Shown: one piece after another, positions 1-9,790 of the stretch | How the letters are laid out: the number at the start of each line of letters is the position of its first letter | How positions within the stretch are numbered: position 1 is the first letter of the stretch | From: JAAZPT01 sp964544955 | GTDB lineage: Bacteria > Bacillota > Clostridia > Christensenellales > Aristaeellaceae | Direction: 5' to 3' | Length of the DNA stretch: 64,000 bases | Assembly: GCA_964544955.1 (NCBI GenBank) | Contig: CAZJEB010000001.1 | Coordinates: forward strand, 434,001-498,000 | Made by a program: the position numbers and the translations under genes | Notes under the pieces: generated by a model | The model's input: the letters and a program-made list of their open reading frames with translations, nothing else | Databases searched by the model: none | Told to the model about the DNA's origin: nothing

Positions 1-1322
1 TGTTTACGCTTATGATGCAATCCGGTTTACACGTTCCTGCAGACGAAGGCACAGAATTGGCAATTTTTAATAATGTATATGCTGATATTGGCGATGAGCA
101 AAGTATAGAACAATCATTATCTACATTCTCATCCCACATGAAAAACATAGTTGAAATATTAAAGGGTGTTAGCAATAAGGATTTAGTTTTATTTGATGAA
201 TTAGGCGCAGGTACAGACCCAACAGAAGGTGCCGCCCTTGCTCAAAGTATATTAAGCAAGTTATTAGAGAGCAACATAAGAACTTTGGCAACTACCCACT
301 TTAGCGAATTAAAATCCTACGCCTTATCTACCCCTGGTATAGAAAACGCAAGTGTGGAATTTAATATTGAAACACTTTCCCCTACTTTTAGATTGTCCAT
401 AGGAATTCCTGGAAAAAGTAACGCTTTTGAAATTTCAAAAAAACTCGGCTTATCAGAGGATATAATAAATTCAGCTAAAGAATTATTAAGTAGTGAAACC
501 GTTAAGTTTGAGGACGTTATATCAAATGCCGAATACCACAGGCAAATTGCCGAAAAAGAAAGAGCTATTGCCGAAGAAGTAAGGAAAGAAACAATTCAAC
601 TTAGAGATGAAGCTGAAAGGTTAAGAAAGAAAACTGAAGAAAGTCGCGCAAACACAACTAGGAAAGCAAAAGAGGAAGCAAAACGCATTATGTTAGATGC
701 AAAACATAAGGCGGACGAGATATTAAGCGACTTAAAGAAAATGAAAAATCAAGCCAACTTACCCCACCATGAAATATTAAAGTTACAAAAATCTTTAAAT
801 GATAACCTTGATAGCTTAAGCGCTGATTTAGTTGCTAAAAATGATGAGGCCTTTATGCCTCCGAAGGAATTAAGCGTTGGAGATAGGGTTTTAATTGTTA
901 ATTTGAATACTGAAGCGGATGTATTATCCCCTCCAGACTCTAAGGGTGAAGTTCAATTAAAAGCTGGTATAATGAAGCTCAAGGCCCATATAAGCCAATT
1001 AAAAAAATTGAAAAATAGTGAAACCCCTCAGCAAAAAACTTCAATAAATATTAAAAGAGATGGGTCATCAAAACAAAGCCTATCACTGGAAGTTGATGTT
1101 AGAGGTATGGCCTTGGACGAGGCTACTGTTGAAGTAGACTCTTATTTATACCAAGCATTAATGGTTGGATATAAAGAAGTATACATAATACACGGAAAGG
1201 GTACTGGCGTATTAAAGGCAGGAATAAGCAAGCACTTGAAAAACCAAAAACACGTAAAATCTTTCCGTTTAGGTAGGTATGGTGAAGGCGAGGATGGCGT
1301 TACTGTGGTAACTTTAAAATAA
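1..1322 (+). CDS. mutS2: Endonuclease MutS2, C-terminal part (5' end outside window)
   Basis: The reading frame is already open at base 3, so the gene is cut by the window edge and the ATG at 12 is internal. The visible part begins inside the ATPase domain: Walker B is DLVLFDELGAGTD, followed by the ATTHFSELK switch segment. A long charged coiled-coil stretch follows (roughly residues 170-250 of the visible part), then an Smr domain in the last 80 residues with the DVRGMALDEA and HGKGTGVL motifs. MutS2 family members act on recombination intermediates or on collided ribosomes; Smr supplies nuclease activity. It lacks the mismatch-recognition domain of MutS. A response-regulator gene follows 9 bases later. 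Confidence 0.95.
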   Translation, partial: FTLMMQSGLHVPADEGTELAIFNNVYADIGDEQSIEQSLSTFSSHMKNIVEILKGVSNKDLVLFDELGAGTDPTEGAALAQSILSKLLESNIRTLATTHFSELKSYALSTPGIENASVEFNIETLSPTFRLSIGIPGKSNAFEISKKLGLSEDIINSAKELLSSETVKFEDVISNAEYHRQIAEKERAIAEEVRKETIQLRDEAERLRKKTEESRANTTRKAKEEAKRIMLDAKHKADEILSDLKKMKNQANLPHHEILKLQKSLNDNLDSLSADLVAKNDEAFMPPKELSVGDRVLIVNLNTEADVLSPPDSKGEVQLKAGIMKLKAHISQLKKLKNSETPQQKTSINIKRDGSSKQSLSLEVDVRGMALDEATVEVDSYLYQALMVGYKEVYIIHGKGTGVLKAGISKHLKNQKHVKSFRLGRYGEGEDGVTVVTLK

Positions 1323-1331
1323 GGAGTAAGT

Positions 1332-2030
1332 ATGAATAAAAATGTAGTACTTGTTGTTGACGACGATATAAATATTAATAGGCTAGTATCATTGTACTTA
1401 GAAAAAGAGGGTTATGATGTAATATCCGCAACAAAGGGTGATGATGCTATACATGAGTTTAAAAAAACAAACCCTGACATTATATTGCTTGATGTAATGT
1501 TACCAGTTTTAGATGGTTGGCAAGTATTAAGGGAAATACGAAAAACTAGCCAAGTGCCTATTATCATGTTTACTGCAAAGGATGAAACCTTTGATAAAGT
1601 AATGGGTTTAGAGTTAGGCGCTGACGATTATATTACAAAACCTTTTGAACCAAAAGAATTAATTGCTAGAATAAAAGCTGTATTAAGAAGAACACAACCA
1701 AATGAACAGGAAAAAGCTGTACAATACAACATGCTTTATATAAGTTTAAAAGAATATAGTGTTATTTATAAAAATGAAGTTGTTGAAATGCCCCCTAAGG
1801 AAATTGAACTGCTTTACTATCTAGCTACCCACCCAAACACAGTATTTACTAGGGAGCAATTATTGGAGAATGTATGGGGCTTTGACTTTTTTGGGGATAG
1901 CAGAACTGTTGACGTACATGTTAAAAGGGTACGAGAAAAATTACCAGATAGCGAAGAATTTGGTTGGCAAATTAAAACAATATGGCGCGTTGGTTATAAG
2001 TTTGAGCTAAAGAATGTGGAGGCAAAATAA
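1332..2030 (+). CDS. OmpR/PhoB-family response regulator
   Basis: A 232-residue DNA-binding response regulator. The receiver domain (1-120) has the acidic pocket VVDDD, phospho-acceptor D54 in LLDVMLPVLDG, and the conserved K of ITKPFEP. The C-terminal winged helix (about 128-228) carries the family signature FTREQLLENVWG and DVHVKRVREKL. An AAGGAG ribosome site precedes the ATG. Its stop overlaps the start of the adjacent histidine kinase by one base (TAATG), so the two are translationally coupled and form a cognate pair. The signal it answers to cannot be read from sequence; it is similar in build to WalR, PhoP and ResD. Confidence 0.93.
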   Translation: MNKNVVLVVDDDININRLVSLYLEKEGYDVISATKGDDAIHEFKKTNPDIILLDVMLPVLDGWQVLREIRKTSQVPIIMFTAKDETFDKVMGLELGADDYITKPFEPKELIARIKAVLRRTQPNEQEKAVQYNMLYISLKEYSVIYKNEVVEMPPKEIELLYYLATHPNTVFTREQLLENVWGFDFFGDSRTVDVHVKRVREKLPDSEEFGWQIKTIWRVGYKFELKNVEAK

Positions 2031-3466
2031 TGTTCAGAACATTATTTGGTAGGCTTATGGCGCTGTTTATAGCCGTAATAATTGTTCTGCTTAGCATGTT
2101 TTCTTTAATTAGCTATACAATTATTAGAAACACTATAATAAGCGATAGAATGAAGGCATTAAAAACAGAGGCTAGAGATATAGCTAACATTGCTGCAAAT
2201 ATAGATTTGAAGGATTATTTTGAAAAATCATCATTAGAAAGCCATTTAAAATATAAAATAGATTCCGTACAAAAAGAATATGGAGCTTACATTATCACAG
2301 TAGATAGAAATGGTAAAATAATAGATAATTTAATGGGTTTGTATAACGAAAATTATGAGTTTGCAAAATCTCTAAATGGAGATAAGGTTTATAAAGCCCT
2401 TCTAGCTATTGTTTCTGGAAAAGAAATTGAAAGCCAAGATTTAAAAATTGATGAAGTAGTTTTTACCGTTGGTGTACCTTTTATACAAAACAATACTGTA
2501 CAAGGGGCAGTTTTTATACACACAGCCGAGCAAAAAATACGGGCTGAATTTTCTAATATATTTTTCTTATTAATAGGTTTATTTATAATTGCAGTAGCGC
2601 TAGCTGGTTTTGTTGCAGCTTATTATACAAAGAGGTTAACCGACCCATTACTAAGTATGGAGGCGGCTGTAACAGATTTTACAAACGGTAAGTACACAAA
2701 AAGGGTTGAAGAAACTGGCACCATAGAAACCACTCATTTAGCAAAATCTTTTAATATTATGGCCGATAAAATTGAAAGAACTGAAAAAAATAGGCGTGAG
2801 TTTGTTGCAAATGTATCCCACGAGTTAAGATCGCCTGTTACAAGTATAAACGGCTATATAAAGGGTATGCTAGATAAAACCATTCCTGATGATAAAATTA
2901 ACCAGTATTTAGGAATAGTTTCCGAAGAAACTGAACGTTTAAAAAAACTTATAGAGGATTTACTAACTTTAAGTAGATTAGAAAAAGACGAAATAAGCTT
3001 GGAATATGATCATTTTAATATTAATGAACTAATTAGGAGGGTTATAATAACAAAAATTGTTGATATAGAAAACCGCAACATAGAAGTTGATACAGAATTT
3101 GAAAATGAACCAATTGTTGTTTATGCTGACAAAAGCAAAATTACACAAGTTATTAATAATTTATTAGATAATTCTATAAAGTTTGTTAGTGATGGTGGAT
3201 ATATAAATATTTCTGTAAAAACAAATGGCGGTAAAGCAATAATAAATGTTTTTGATAACGGCATTGGCATAAATGATGATGATATCCCCCATATATTTGA
3301 ACGTTTTTACAAGCACGACAAATCAAGGAATGCTGATAAAGGTACAGGTTTGGGTTTAAGTATATGTAAGCAAATAATGGACTTGCACGGGGAATATATT
3401 AAAACTATAAAGGTAGATAAGGGTTCTAACTTTGAATTTAGTTTGGAATTATATAAAAATATTTAA
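2030..3466 (+). CDS. HAMP-containing sensor histidine kinase
   Basis: A 478-residue membrane kinase, partner of the preceding regulator. It has one N-terminal transmembrane segment (about 8-30), an extracellular sensor domain of roughly 140 residues, a second membrane segment (about 178-200) and a HAMP linker. The HisKA dimerisation domain carries the phospho-acceptor H264 in NVSHELRSPVTS. The HATPase_c domain shows the N box INNLLDNSIKF, G1 DNGIGI and G2 GTGLGLSI. The architecture resembles PhoR/WalK-type envelope sensors, but no PAS domain is seen. The short spacing and one-base overlap indicate co-transcription. Confidence 0.92.
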   Translation: MFRTLFGRLMALFIAVIIVLLSMFSLISYTIIRNTIISDRMKALKTEARDIANIAANIDLKDYFEKSSLESHLKYKIDSVQKEYGAYIITVDRNGKIIDNLMGLYNENYEFAKSLNGDKVYKALLAIVSGKEIESQDLKIDEVVFTVGVPFIQNNTVQGAVFIHTAEQKIRAEFSNIFFLLIGLFIIAVALAGFVAAYYTKRLTDPLLSMEAAVTDFTNGKYTKRVEETGTIETTHLAKSFNIMADKIERTEKNRREFVANVSHELRSPVTSINGYIKGMLDKTIPDDKINQYLGIVSEETERLKKLIEDLLTLSRLEKDEISLEYDHFNINELIRRVIITKIVDIENRNIEVDTEFENEPIVVYADKSKITQVINNLLDNSIKFVSDGGYINISVKTNGGKAIINVFDNGIGINDDDIPHIFERFYKHDKSRNADKGTGLGLSICKQIMDLHGEYIKTIKVDKGSNFEFSLELYKNI

Positions 3467-3717
3467 TATAAAAAATTATTTGAAAGATATAACAATTAAT
3501 GTTAATATATAGATACTTTAAGGTTTTAAAAGTTTGCATAGTTTGCTTGCATTATAATAAAGATTAATAGTATAGATTATTATAAATTTATAAAAATTTA
3601 TATGTACGTTGTAAATACAATGTAAAGTTATAGAAATTAATGTTTAAATTAGTATATAATACCTTAAAATAATTGAAGTAAATAAAGATTGCTAAAAATT
3701 GTAATTGGAGAAAAATA

Positions 3718-4233
3718 ATGGGCTCATTAAAACGACATATATTTTTAATAGGAATGCCTGGGTCCGGGAAAAGTAGCTTGGGTAAACGTGTGGCAAACTC
3801 GTTGAGGTTGCCCTACGTTGATACGGATTTAATGCTTATGCAAATTATGAATATGGATACTAAAAAGATTTTAGAAACATATGGCGAAAAAGAATTTAGG
3901 AATGCTGAAACAAATTTATTAATCCATCTACTAAGCATGCAACCTGGGCTAATATCAACTGGTGGTGGCTTACCCCTTATTGATATAAACAGTAGAATAA
4001 TTAAAGATAATGGGCTAGTTGTTTTAATTGATAGACCAATTGATAGCATAAAATCTAATATAAGAATTGAAAAACGTCCGCTTTTGGTTAAAGAAGGCGT
4101 AAATGAGCTAAGTAGAATATATGATTTACGAATGCCCATGTATAAGCAAGTTGCTGATATTGTTTTAACTAACACTAGAGGGTTCCAAGAAGGTGTAAGC
4201 ACCCTTGAAAACATATGCAAAAATCAAATGTAA
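3718..4233 (+). CDS. aroK: Shikimate kinase
   Basis: A 171-residue enzyme that phosphorylates shikimate at the 3-hydroxyl, the fifth step of the chorismate pathway. The P-loop is GMPGSGKSS near residues 12-20, the shikimate-binding acidic motif is VDTD, the glycine-rich loop is TGGGLPL, and the lid has KRPLL. The length is typical. A GGAG site sits 8 bases before the ATG. It stands alone: none of the other aro genes are in the window. A clear hairpin terminator begins at its stop codon, so it is probably monocistronic. The 250 bases upstream are very AT-rich with TATAAT-like boxes but no paired -35 that I trust. Confidence 0.92.
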   Translation: MGSLKRHIFLIGMPGSGKSSLGKRVANSLRLPYVDTDLMLMQIMNMDTKKILETYGEKEFRNAETNLLIHLLSMQPGLISTGGGLPLIDINSRIIKDNGLVVLIDRPIDSIKSNIRIEKRPLLVKEGVNELSRIYDLRMPMYKQVADIVLTNTRGFQEGVSTLENICKNQM

Positions 4234-4258
4234 AAAGGAATGTATACATTCCTTTTTT
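4232..4258 (+). terminator. Intrinsic terminator after aroK
   Basis: An 11-bp perfect stem (arm 4232-4242, arm 4247-4257) with a four-base loop and a run of six T on the plus strand. The A-run on the 5' side would also serve the opposite strand. Confidence 0.85.
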
Positions 4259-4340
4259 ATTGTTTTCAATTTGTTAACAAACAAAATAGCATAATTTGAT
4301 ATAATATAGTAGAAATATTGTTTGTTAGAGGTTGTTATTA

Positions 4341-5267
4341 ATGATAAAAGTTGTAAATGTATCAAAAAAATATGGCAAAAACATTGCATTAAATGAGGTT
4401 ACTGTTAATGTTGCTAAAAATAAAATTGTTGGTTTGTTGGGTCAAAATGGGGCTGGCAAAACAACAATTTTAGATATTATAACTGGTTGTACAATACCAG
4501 ATAGCGGTGATATTTTAATAAACAATATATCTATAAAAAATAAACCTAATGAAGTTAAAAAACTTATTGGTTATGTACCTGAGAAGCCTCCATTGTATGA
4601 CGATATGACCGTGTTTGAATATTTAAACTTTGTTAGTGATTTAAAACAAATAAATAAAGCAGATATAATAAGCCATATGAACGAGGTAATGAGCTTAACT
4701 GGTTTAACGGAAGTAAAAGGAAGGCTGATTGGTAATTTATCAAAAGGGTATAGGCAAAGGCTTGGTATAGCACAAGCACTAATAGGAGATTCCCCTATAT
4801 TAATATTTGATGAACCTACTGTAGGTTTAGATCCAAAGCAAATGATAGAAATTATGGATTTAATAAAAAAATTATCAAAAAACCATACAATTATTATAAG
4901 CTCACACAGATTATATGAAATTCAAGAACTTTGTGAAGAATATATAATATTGCATAAAGGCAAAATAGCAAGTACTGGTAACATAAATGATAATGTAGAT
5001 AATAACTTACAATTAGAATTAATAGTTGCTGAAGATAATAAGAGTATTATAGACAATATTAAAACTTTGAATTTCACAAAAAAAGTTGATGGAAAACCTA
5101 TTAGATTTGCAAACCAAAATATGATTAAAATAACAATTTATACAACTGGCAACCCATTACCCGAGGAACAGATTTATTCTCTTTTAAACTGCTTAAATAT
5201 ACCATTATATTCATTAAAGAGAAACGACAAATCTTTAGAGCAAATGTTTATGAACATTACAGCTTAG
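4341..5267 (+). CDS. ABC transporter ATP-binding protein (GldA-like)
   Basis: An ATPase of about 308 residues. Walker A is GLLGQNGAGKTT, the signature LSKGYRQRLGIAQAL, and Walker B LIFDEPTVGLDP. The C-terminal extension after the H-loop is typical of ABC-2 ATPases. The chosen start is the ATG at 4341, which has AGAGG at the right distance; an upstream in-frame TTG at 4332 overlaps that ribosome site. It is the first gene of a three-gene set with an ABC-2 permease and a GldG-like protein. In Bacteroidetes such genes are called gliding genes, but homologues in non-gliding Clostridia are common, so the cargo is unknown. Confidence 0.9.
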   Translation: MIKVVNVSKKYGKNIALNEVTVNVAKNKIVGLLGQNGAGKTTILDIITGCTIPDSGDILINNISIKNKPNEVKKLIGYVPEKPPLYDDMTVFEYLNFVSDLKQINKADIISHMNEVMSLTGLTEVKGRLIGNLSKGYRQRLGIAQALIGDSPILIFDEPTVGLDPKQMIEIMDLIKKLSKNHTIIISSHRLYEIQELCEEYIILHKGKIASTGNINDNVDNNLQLELIVAEDNKSIIDNIKTLNFTKKVDGKPIRFANQNMIKITIYTTGNPLPEEQIYSLLNCLNIPLYSLKRNDKSLEQMFMNITA

Positions 5268-5279
5268 AGAGGAATTATA

Positions 5280-5993
5280 TTGAAAGCTATATTAAAAAAA
5301 GAATTAAATATATTTTTTAAAACCCCTATTGCATATATTTTTATTGGTATGCTAATAATTATTGGCAGTATACTTTTTGTGGTGCAAAACATAAGCAACC
5401 TATCATCAGATATTCCTGGATTTTTAGCCCAATTAAACATAATACTAATATTTTTAATACCAGTATTATCCATGCGAATGTTTTGCACTGAATTTACTTA
5501 TGGAACAAACAAACTATTGTTTTCAAGCCCAATATCCGTTGTTGATATAGTATTAGGAAAATATTTTGCAGCACTTATAGTTTTTTTAATTTCTGTTTTA
5601 TTATCGTTTGTGTTTGTAATTTTTACTTTGATATATGGTAAAGTTTATTTTTGGGAAATAGCATTGGCTTACACTGGCTTTACATTACAAGCTGCTGCCT
5701 TAATAGCAATTGATATGTTTATATCCTCATTTTCAAAAAACCAAATTGTTGCAGTTATAATGGCCTTTGGCGCAAACTTTACCTTATGGCTTATAGATAT
5801 ATTATCAAAATCAAGCTCTGGGCTTGTTTCAGAAGTATTAACGTTTGTTAGCTTGTATAAAAGGGTTGAACCTTTTATGTTAGGTCAATTATCCTATGCT
5901 AGCGTTGCATTTTTTGTATTATTTTCAATTTGTTTTATACTGGCAACAATATTTAAGCTGAATAAAACATTGTATGGAGGTTTTAGAAGATGA
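5280..5993 (+). CDS. ABC-2 permease (GldF-like)
   Basis: A 237-residue membrane protein with six predicted hydrophobic segments, beginning KAILKKELNIFFKTPIAYIF, which is the typical amino end of ABC-2 permeases. It starts with TTG preceded by an AGAGAGG ribosome site 12 bases after the ATPase stop. The 3' end overlaps the next gene by ATGA, so translation is coupled. It should form the membrane channel of the transporter with the adjacent ATPase. Confidence 0.88.
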   Translation: MKAILKKELNIFFKTPIAYIFIGMLIIIGSILFVVQNISNLSSDIPGFLAQLNIILIFLIPVLSMRMFCTEFTYGTNKLLFSSPISVVDIVLGKYFAALIVFLISVLLSFVFVIFTLIYGKVYFWEIALAYTGFTLQAAALIAIDMFISSFSKNQIVAVIMAFGANFTLWLIDILSKSSSGLVSEVLTFVSLYKRVEPFMLGQLSYASVAFFVLFSICFILATIFKLNKTLYGGFRR

Positions 5994-7399
5994 AAAAAAC
6001 CACTACAATTTCTTTAATTATACTTATTATATGTATAGTTGTATCCGCATTTTTTGTTGTTTTTTTAGATAGTTTAGAAAAAAACAATAATATTAGGCTT
6101 GACCTATCCTTCAACTCATATGCTACAACAAGTGCTGATACGAACAAAATATTAAAGAATTTACAAAAAAACGTTAATATATATTCTTTTAAACAAACAA
6201 GCATTAATGATATGCAGCTTTATGAGTTAATAAAAAAGTATGAATCTTTAAGCAGTAAAATAAAATATGAGCATATTAGCCTGGCAGAAAACCCATCCTT
6301 TGCAAACAAGTTTGTGGGCGATGCTACCAACCCTTTATCTGCCGATAGCATAATAGTTTATTCCCCTGATACTGACAGGTATAAACTTCTTGCCCCTAGT
6401 GATTTTTTATCTTTAGGTTACAATATTAATACGGAAAATTTTGAGTTTGAGGGTTTGAAATACGAAAAAAATTTAACGGAAGCAATAATATATGTAAGCG
6501 AAAATGATATACCTACTGTTCAAATTTTAACTGAGCACGGTGAATTAAACAGTGACAATTTGAAGGTGTTTACAGATTTTTTAAAAAGCAATCAATATGA
6601 TGTAAAGTACGTTGATTTAAAAGTTGATAGTTTATCAAACAAATCTTTATTATTCATCCCCTCTTTATTGATTGATTTAAGCGATGATGATTTAAATAAA
6701 ATACAAGAATTTGAAAAATCTGGCGGTAGCTTATTAGTGGCAATAAACTATACTGATGATCATAGCAAAAATACGAACTATGTTTCATTGTTAAATAGTT
6801 ATGGTATATTACTTAAAGATGGCGTTGTTATGGCTGACGAGAATGATAAGGCAAGTTATTTTGAAGAACCACTTTATTTATTGCCTTATATGCAAAGCAA
6901 CGACATACTAGACCCATTAATACAAAATAATTTAGACGTTATTTTAATGCCTAGTGCAAAGGCTTTTGATACAGTAGAATCATCTAACTACAATATTACC
7001 CCATTATTGTTAAGTGCCAAAACATCAAAACTAGTTAATATTATGGATATAAGTAATACTACTTTAACCCCAATTGAAACTGGTGAACAAAAGCTTGGAT
7101 TATTAAGTGAAAAGCAGAATAGTGGTGGAGAAAATTCAAAGATGATAGTTTTAGGTAATACATCTATGTTAACTGAAAGTTTTATATATTCCAGAACATT
7201 TGTTTCAGAGTTTATATTAAGAATATTGAATACACTTTTGCCACAAAAACAAAATGATTTAGATATAAAAACTATACCTGCAATAAGGCCTGAAATGCGC
7301 CCAGGGAGTAAAACAACCGGTTTAATATTAATTTCAATTCAACCAATTTTAATACTAACAGTGGCATTTATAGTATTGAAAAAAAGAAAGCATTTATAA
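5990..7399 (+). CDS. GldG-like ABC transporter auxiliary protein
   Basis: A 469-residue protein with an N-terminal membrane anchor (about 8-27), a large external domain and a C-terminal membrane segment (about 440-462) ending in KKRKHL. The order and topology match the ABC_transp_aux / GldG family that accompanies GldF permeases. The central part, with VQILTEHGEL and SLLFIPSLLIDLSDDDL, resembles the ThuA/GATase-like fold of that family. It starts within the permease stop (ATGA). The substrate of the system is unknown. Confidence 0.82.
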   Translation: MKKTTTISLIILIICIVVSAFFVVFLDSLEKNNNIRLDLSFNSYATTSADTNKILKNLQKNVNIYSFKQTSINDMQLYELIKKYESLSSKIKYEHISLAENPSFANKFVGDATNPLSADSIIVYSPDTDRYKLLAPSDFLSLGYNINTENFEFEGLKYEKNLTEAIIYVSENDIPTVQILTEHGELNSDNLKVFTDFLKSNQYDVKYVDLKVDSLSNKSLLFIPSLLIDLSDDDLNKIQEFEKSGGSLLVAINYTDDHSKNTNYVSLLNSYGILLKDGVVMADENDKASYFEEPLYLLPYMQSNDILDPLIQNNLDVILMPSAKAFDTVESSNYNITPLLLSAKTSKLVNIMDISNTTLTPIETGEQKLGLLSEKQNSGGENSKMIVLGNTSMLTESFIYSRTFVSEFILRILNTLLPQKQNDLDIKTIPAIRPEMRPGSKTTGLILISIQPILILTVAFIVLKKRKHL

Positions 7400-7442
7400 T
7401 TAATTTAAACATTATAAAAACCATTAGAAAAGCTTTTATTTG

Positions 7443-7471
7443 TTGACTTATAGGGCTTTTAATGATATCTT
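7443..7471 (+). promoter_or_regulatory. SigA-type promoter of the XRE-cupin operon
   Basis: TTGACT (7443-7448), a 17-base spacer, then TATCTT (7466-7471). Transcription would start near 7478, giving a leader of about 40 bases before the ATG at 7517. Confidence 0.6.
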
Positions 7472-7516
7472 TAACCATATTCTTTTCGTGAATTACTTAT
7501 TAAGGAGTTTATAATT

Positions 7517-8080
7517 ATGACAGAATTACAACTTGTTTCAATTAGAATTAAAGATTTAAGAGAAATTCAAGGTTTATCCCCTGAGGATGTTGCTAATAAA
7601 GCAGGTATTCCTATTGATGAGTATTTAGCATATGAAACCGGAACAAGCGATTTCTCATTTTCTCACCTTTTTAACATTGCAAATGTTTTAGGTGTAGATA
7701 TATCAGATTTATTAACTGGTGAAAGCCCTAAACTTAAAGGTTATATTATTACAAGAAACGGTAAAGGTTTGGCATTTGATAGAAGGAAACAATACCACTA
7801 CCAACACTTAGCTTATAATTTTAGGAATAAATTAGCCGAACCATTTATTGTTACTGTAACTGAGGATTTAAATGGTGTTAAAAAACAAGCCCATAGCCAT
7901 AATGGTCAAGAATTTGACTACGTTATTGAAGGTAAACTTCATTTGAATTTAGGTGGTAACGACTTAATTTTACTTCCTGGCGATTCAATTTATTATGACA
8001 GTAATATTCCTCACGTTATGTATGCCCTAGATGGCCCATGTAAATTTATAGCAGTTGTTATAAAAGAAGAAAATGAATAA
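7517..8080 (+). CDS. XRE-family regulator with C-terminal cupin domain
   Basis: A 187-residue protein with a helix-turn-helix domain (about 7-65, LREIQGLSPEDVANKAGI) and a cupin_2 sensor domain (about 115-183, with HSHNGQEFDYVIEG and LLPGDSIYYDSNIPHVMY). Such fusions bind DNA as dimers and sense a small ligand in the cupin barrel. A strong AAGGAG precedes the ATG. The downstream acyl-CoA synthetase begins 13 bases later and is probably in the same transcript. By analogy with similar pairs the protein may control the synthetase, but no operator was identified. Confidence 0.9.
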   Translation: MTELQLVSIRIKDLREIQGLSPEDVANKAGIPIDEYLAYETGTSDFSFSHLFNIANVLGVDISDLLTGESPKLKGYIITRNGKGLAFDRRKQYHYQHLAYNFRNKLAEPFIVTVTEDLNGVKKQAHSHNGQEFDYVIEGKLHLNLGGNDLILLPGDSIYYDSNIPHVMYALDGPCKFIAVVIKEENE

Positions 8081-8093
8081 GGAAGGAAAATCA

Positions 8094-9767
8094 ATGAGTA
8101 CACCTTTTTATTATAGATATTTAAAAGATGCAAGAACATTCACTGAAGAAAAAGACTTTTTAGAAAACTTTAAAATAATTCCACCAAAGAATTTCAACTT
8201 TGCTTATGATGTTGCTGACGTTAAAGCTGAAAATAACCCTGATGAACTATGTGTGCTTTGGACAAATGAAAAAGGTGTTCGTAGGGAATATACCTTTGGC
8301 CAATTAAAAAAAGATAGTGATACCATAGCAAAAGTTTTACAACAACGCGGTATATCAAAAGGCGATAGAGTATTATTAATACTTAGAAGAGAATTAGTGT
8401 TTTGGCCTACAATAATGGCATTGCATAAAGTTGGCGCAGTTGGAATACCTGCTACACACTTGCTTACAGAAAAAGATATTAGGTACAGAATTGATGCCTC
8501 TGGCGCAAAAGCTTTCCTTTTAACAGACCATAGCTTTAATATTCTTGAAGATGCTGCCGCAGCAAAGGATAAATGTAAAACTTTAGAAACAGTTATTGTT
8601 TTTGGCAAAGCTGAAAACGGCTTATTACAATGGTCTGACCTTGTGAAGGAATATGAAGATGTTGAATTTGTAAAACCTGAGGGTGATAACCTTGCATGTG
8701 ATAACGACCCTATGTTATTATATTTTACAAGTGGAACTACTGGCATGCCAAAAATGGTTGTGCATAACTTCCACTATCCATTAGCACATATAGTAACCGC
8801 TGCATATTGGCAGCAAGCATTCCCTGGTGGTTTACACTTCACAATATCTGAAACTGGTTGGGCAAAAAGCGTTTGGGGAAAATTATATGGACAATGGTTG
8901 GTTGACTCAGCTGTGTTTGTATATGACTTTGAAAGATTTATACCCAAAAACATACTTGCTATTATTGAAGAATGTAAAGTAACAACTTTCTGCGCCCCTC
9001 CAACAATGTATAGATACTTGTTGCAAGAAGATTTTGCAAATTATGATTTATCATCATTAAAATATTGTGTTGTTGCTGGTGAGCCACTGAACCCCGATAT
9101 GGCTTTAGAGTTTGAAAGGCGTACCGGTATTGCTTTAAGGGAAGCCTTTGGGCAAACTGAGTTGACTGTTACATTGGTTAATTTCCCTTGGATGAAAGTT
9201 AACCCTGGCTCTATGGGAAAACCAAACCCCATATACAACGTTGATATTATTGATGAAGATGGTAACAGTGTTGCCCCTGGTACAACAGGTGAAATTGTTG
9301 TAAGAACCAATGAGGGCAGACCATTAGGTATGTTCATAGGTTACTATGATGATATGGACAGAACAGAATCTGTTTGGAAAGATAATATTTACCATACAGG
9401 TGATGTAGCTTACAAAGATGAATGGGGCTACTATTGGTATGTTGGTAGAAGCGATGATGTTATAAAATCAAGCGGATACCGTATTGGACCTTTTGAAGTT
9501 GAAAGTGTTATTGTAGAACACCCCGCAGTTCTTGAATGTGCTGTTACAGGTGTGCCTGATGATTTGCGCGGGCATGTAGTAAAAGCAACAATAGTTTTAA
9601 AACCTGGATACGAAAAAAGCGAAGAACTAAAAAAAGAAATTCAAACATTTGTTAAAAATGCAACTGCACCATATAAATACCCAAGAATAATTGATTTTGT
9701 GGATGAAATGCCAAAAACAATTAGCGGTAAAATAAGGCGTGTAGTGCTAAGAGGAGAAGAAAAATAG
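8094..9767 (+). CDS. AMP-forming acyl-CoA synthetase (ACS/MACS-like)
   Basis: A 557-residue ligase that activates a carboxylate through an acyl-adenylate and transfers it to CoA. The phosphate-binding loop is LYFTSGTTGMPKMV, the adenylate motif is REAFGQTELTV, and the hinge is YHTGDVAYKDEWGYYWYVGR. The catalytic lysine region near the end is PKTISGKIRRV. I chose the ATG at 8094, which has GGAAGG 7 bases upstream, over an in-frame ATG at 8073 that overlaps the regulator gene. The sequence looks most like medium-chain or aromatic acyl-CoA synthetases; the exact substrate is not readable. Confidence 0.9.
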   Translation: MSTPFYYRYLKDARTFTEEKDFLENFKIIPPKNFNFAYDVADVKAENNPDELCVLWTNEKGVRREYTFGQLKKDSDTIAKVLQQRGISKGDRVLLILRRELVFWPTIMALHKVGAVGIPATHLLTEKDIRYRIDASGAKAFLLTDHSFNILEDAAAAKDKCKTLETVIVFGKAENGLLQWSDLVKEYEDVEFVKPEGDNLACDNDPMLLYFTSGTTGMPKMVVHNFHYPLAHIVTAAYWQQAFPGGLHFTISETGWAKSVWGKLYGQWLVDSAVFVYDFERFIPKNILAIIEECKVTTFCAPPTMYRYLLQEDFANYDLSSLKYCVVAGEPLNPDMALEFERRTGIALREAFGQTELTVTLVNFPWMKVNPGSMGKPNPIYNVDIIDEDGNSVAPGTTGEIVVRTNEGRPLGMFIGYYDDMDRTESVWKDNIYHTGDVAYKDEWGYYWYVGRSDDVIKSSGYRIGPFEVESVIVEHPAVLECAVTGVPDDLRGHVVKATIVLKPGYEKSEELKKEIQTFVKNATAPYKYPRIIDFVDEMPKTISGKIRRVVLRGEEK

Positions 9768-9790
9768 GACCCTTGGAAAGGAAAATTTTT

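Noticed and set aside
3467..3717. Promoter of aroK
   Set aside because: TATAAT boxes exist near 3550 and 3655, but no -35 at a proper distance stands out in this AT-rich stretch.
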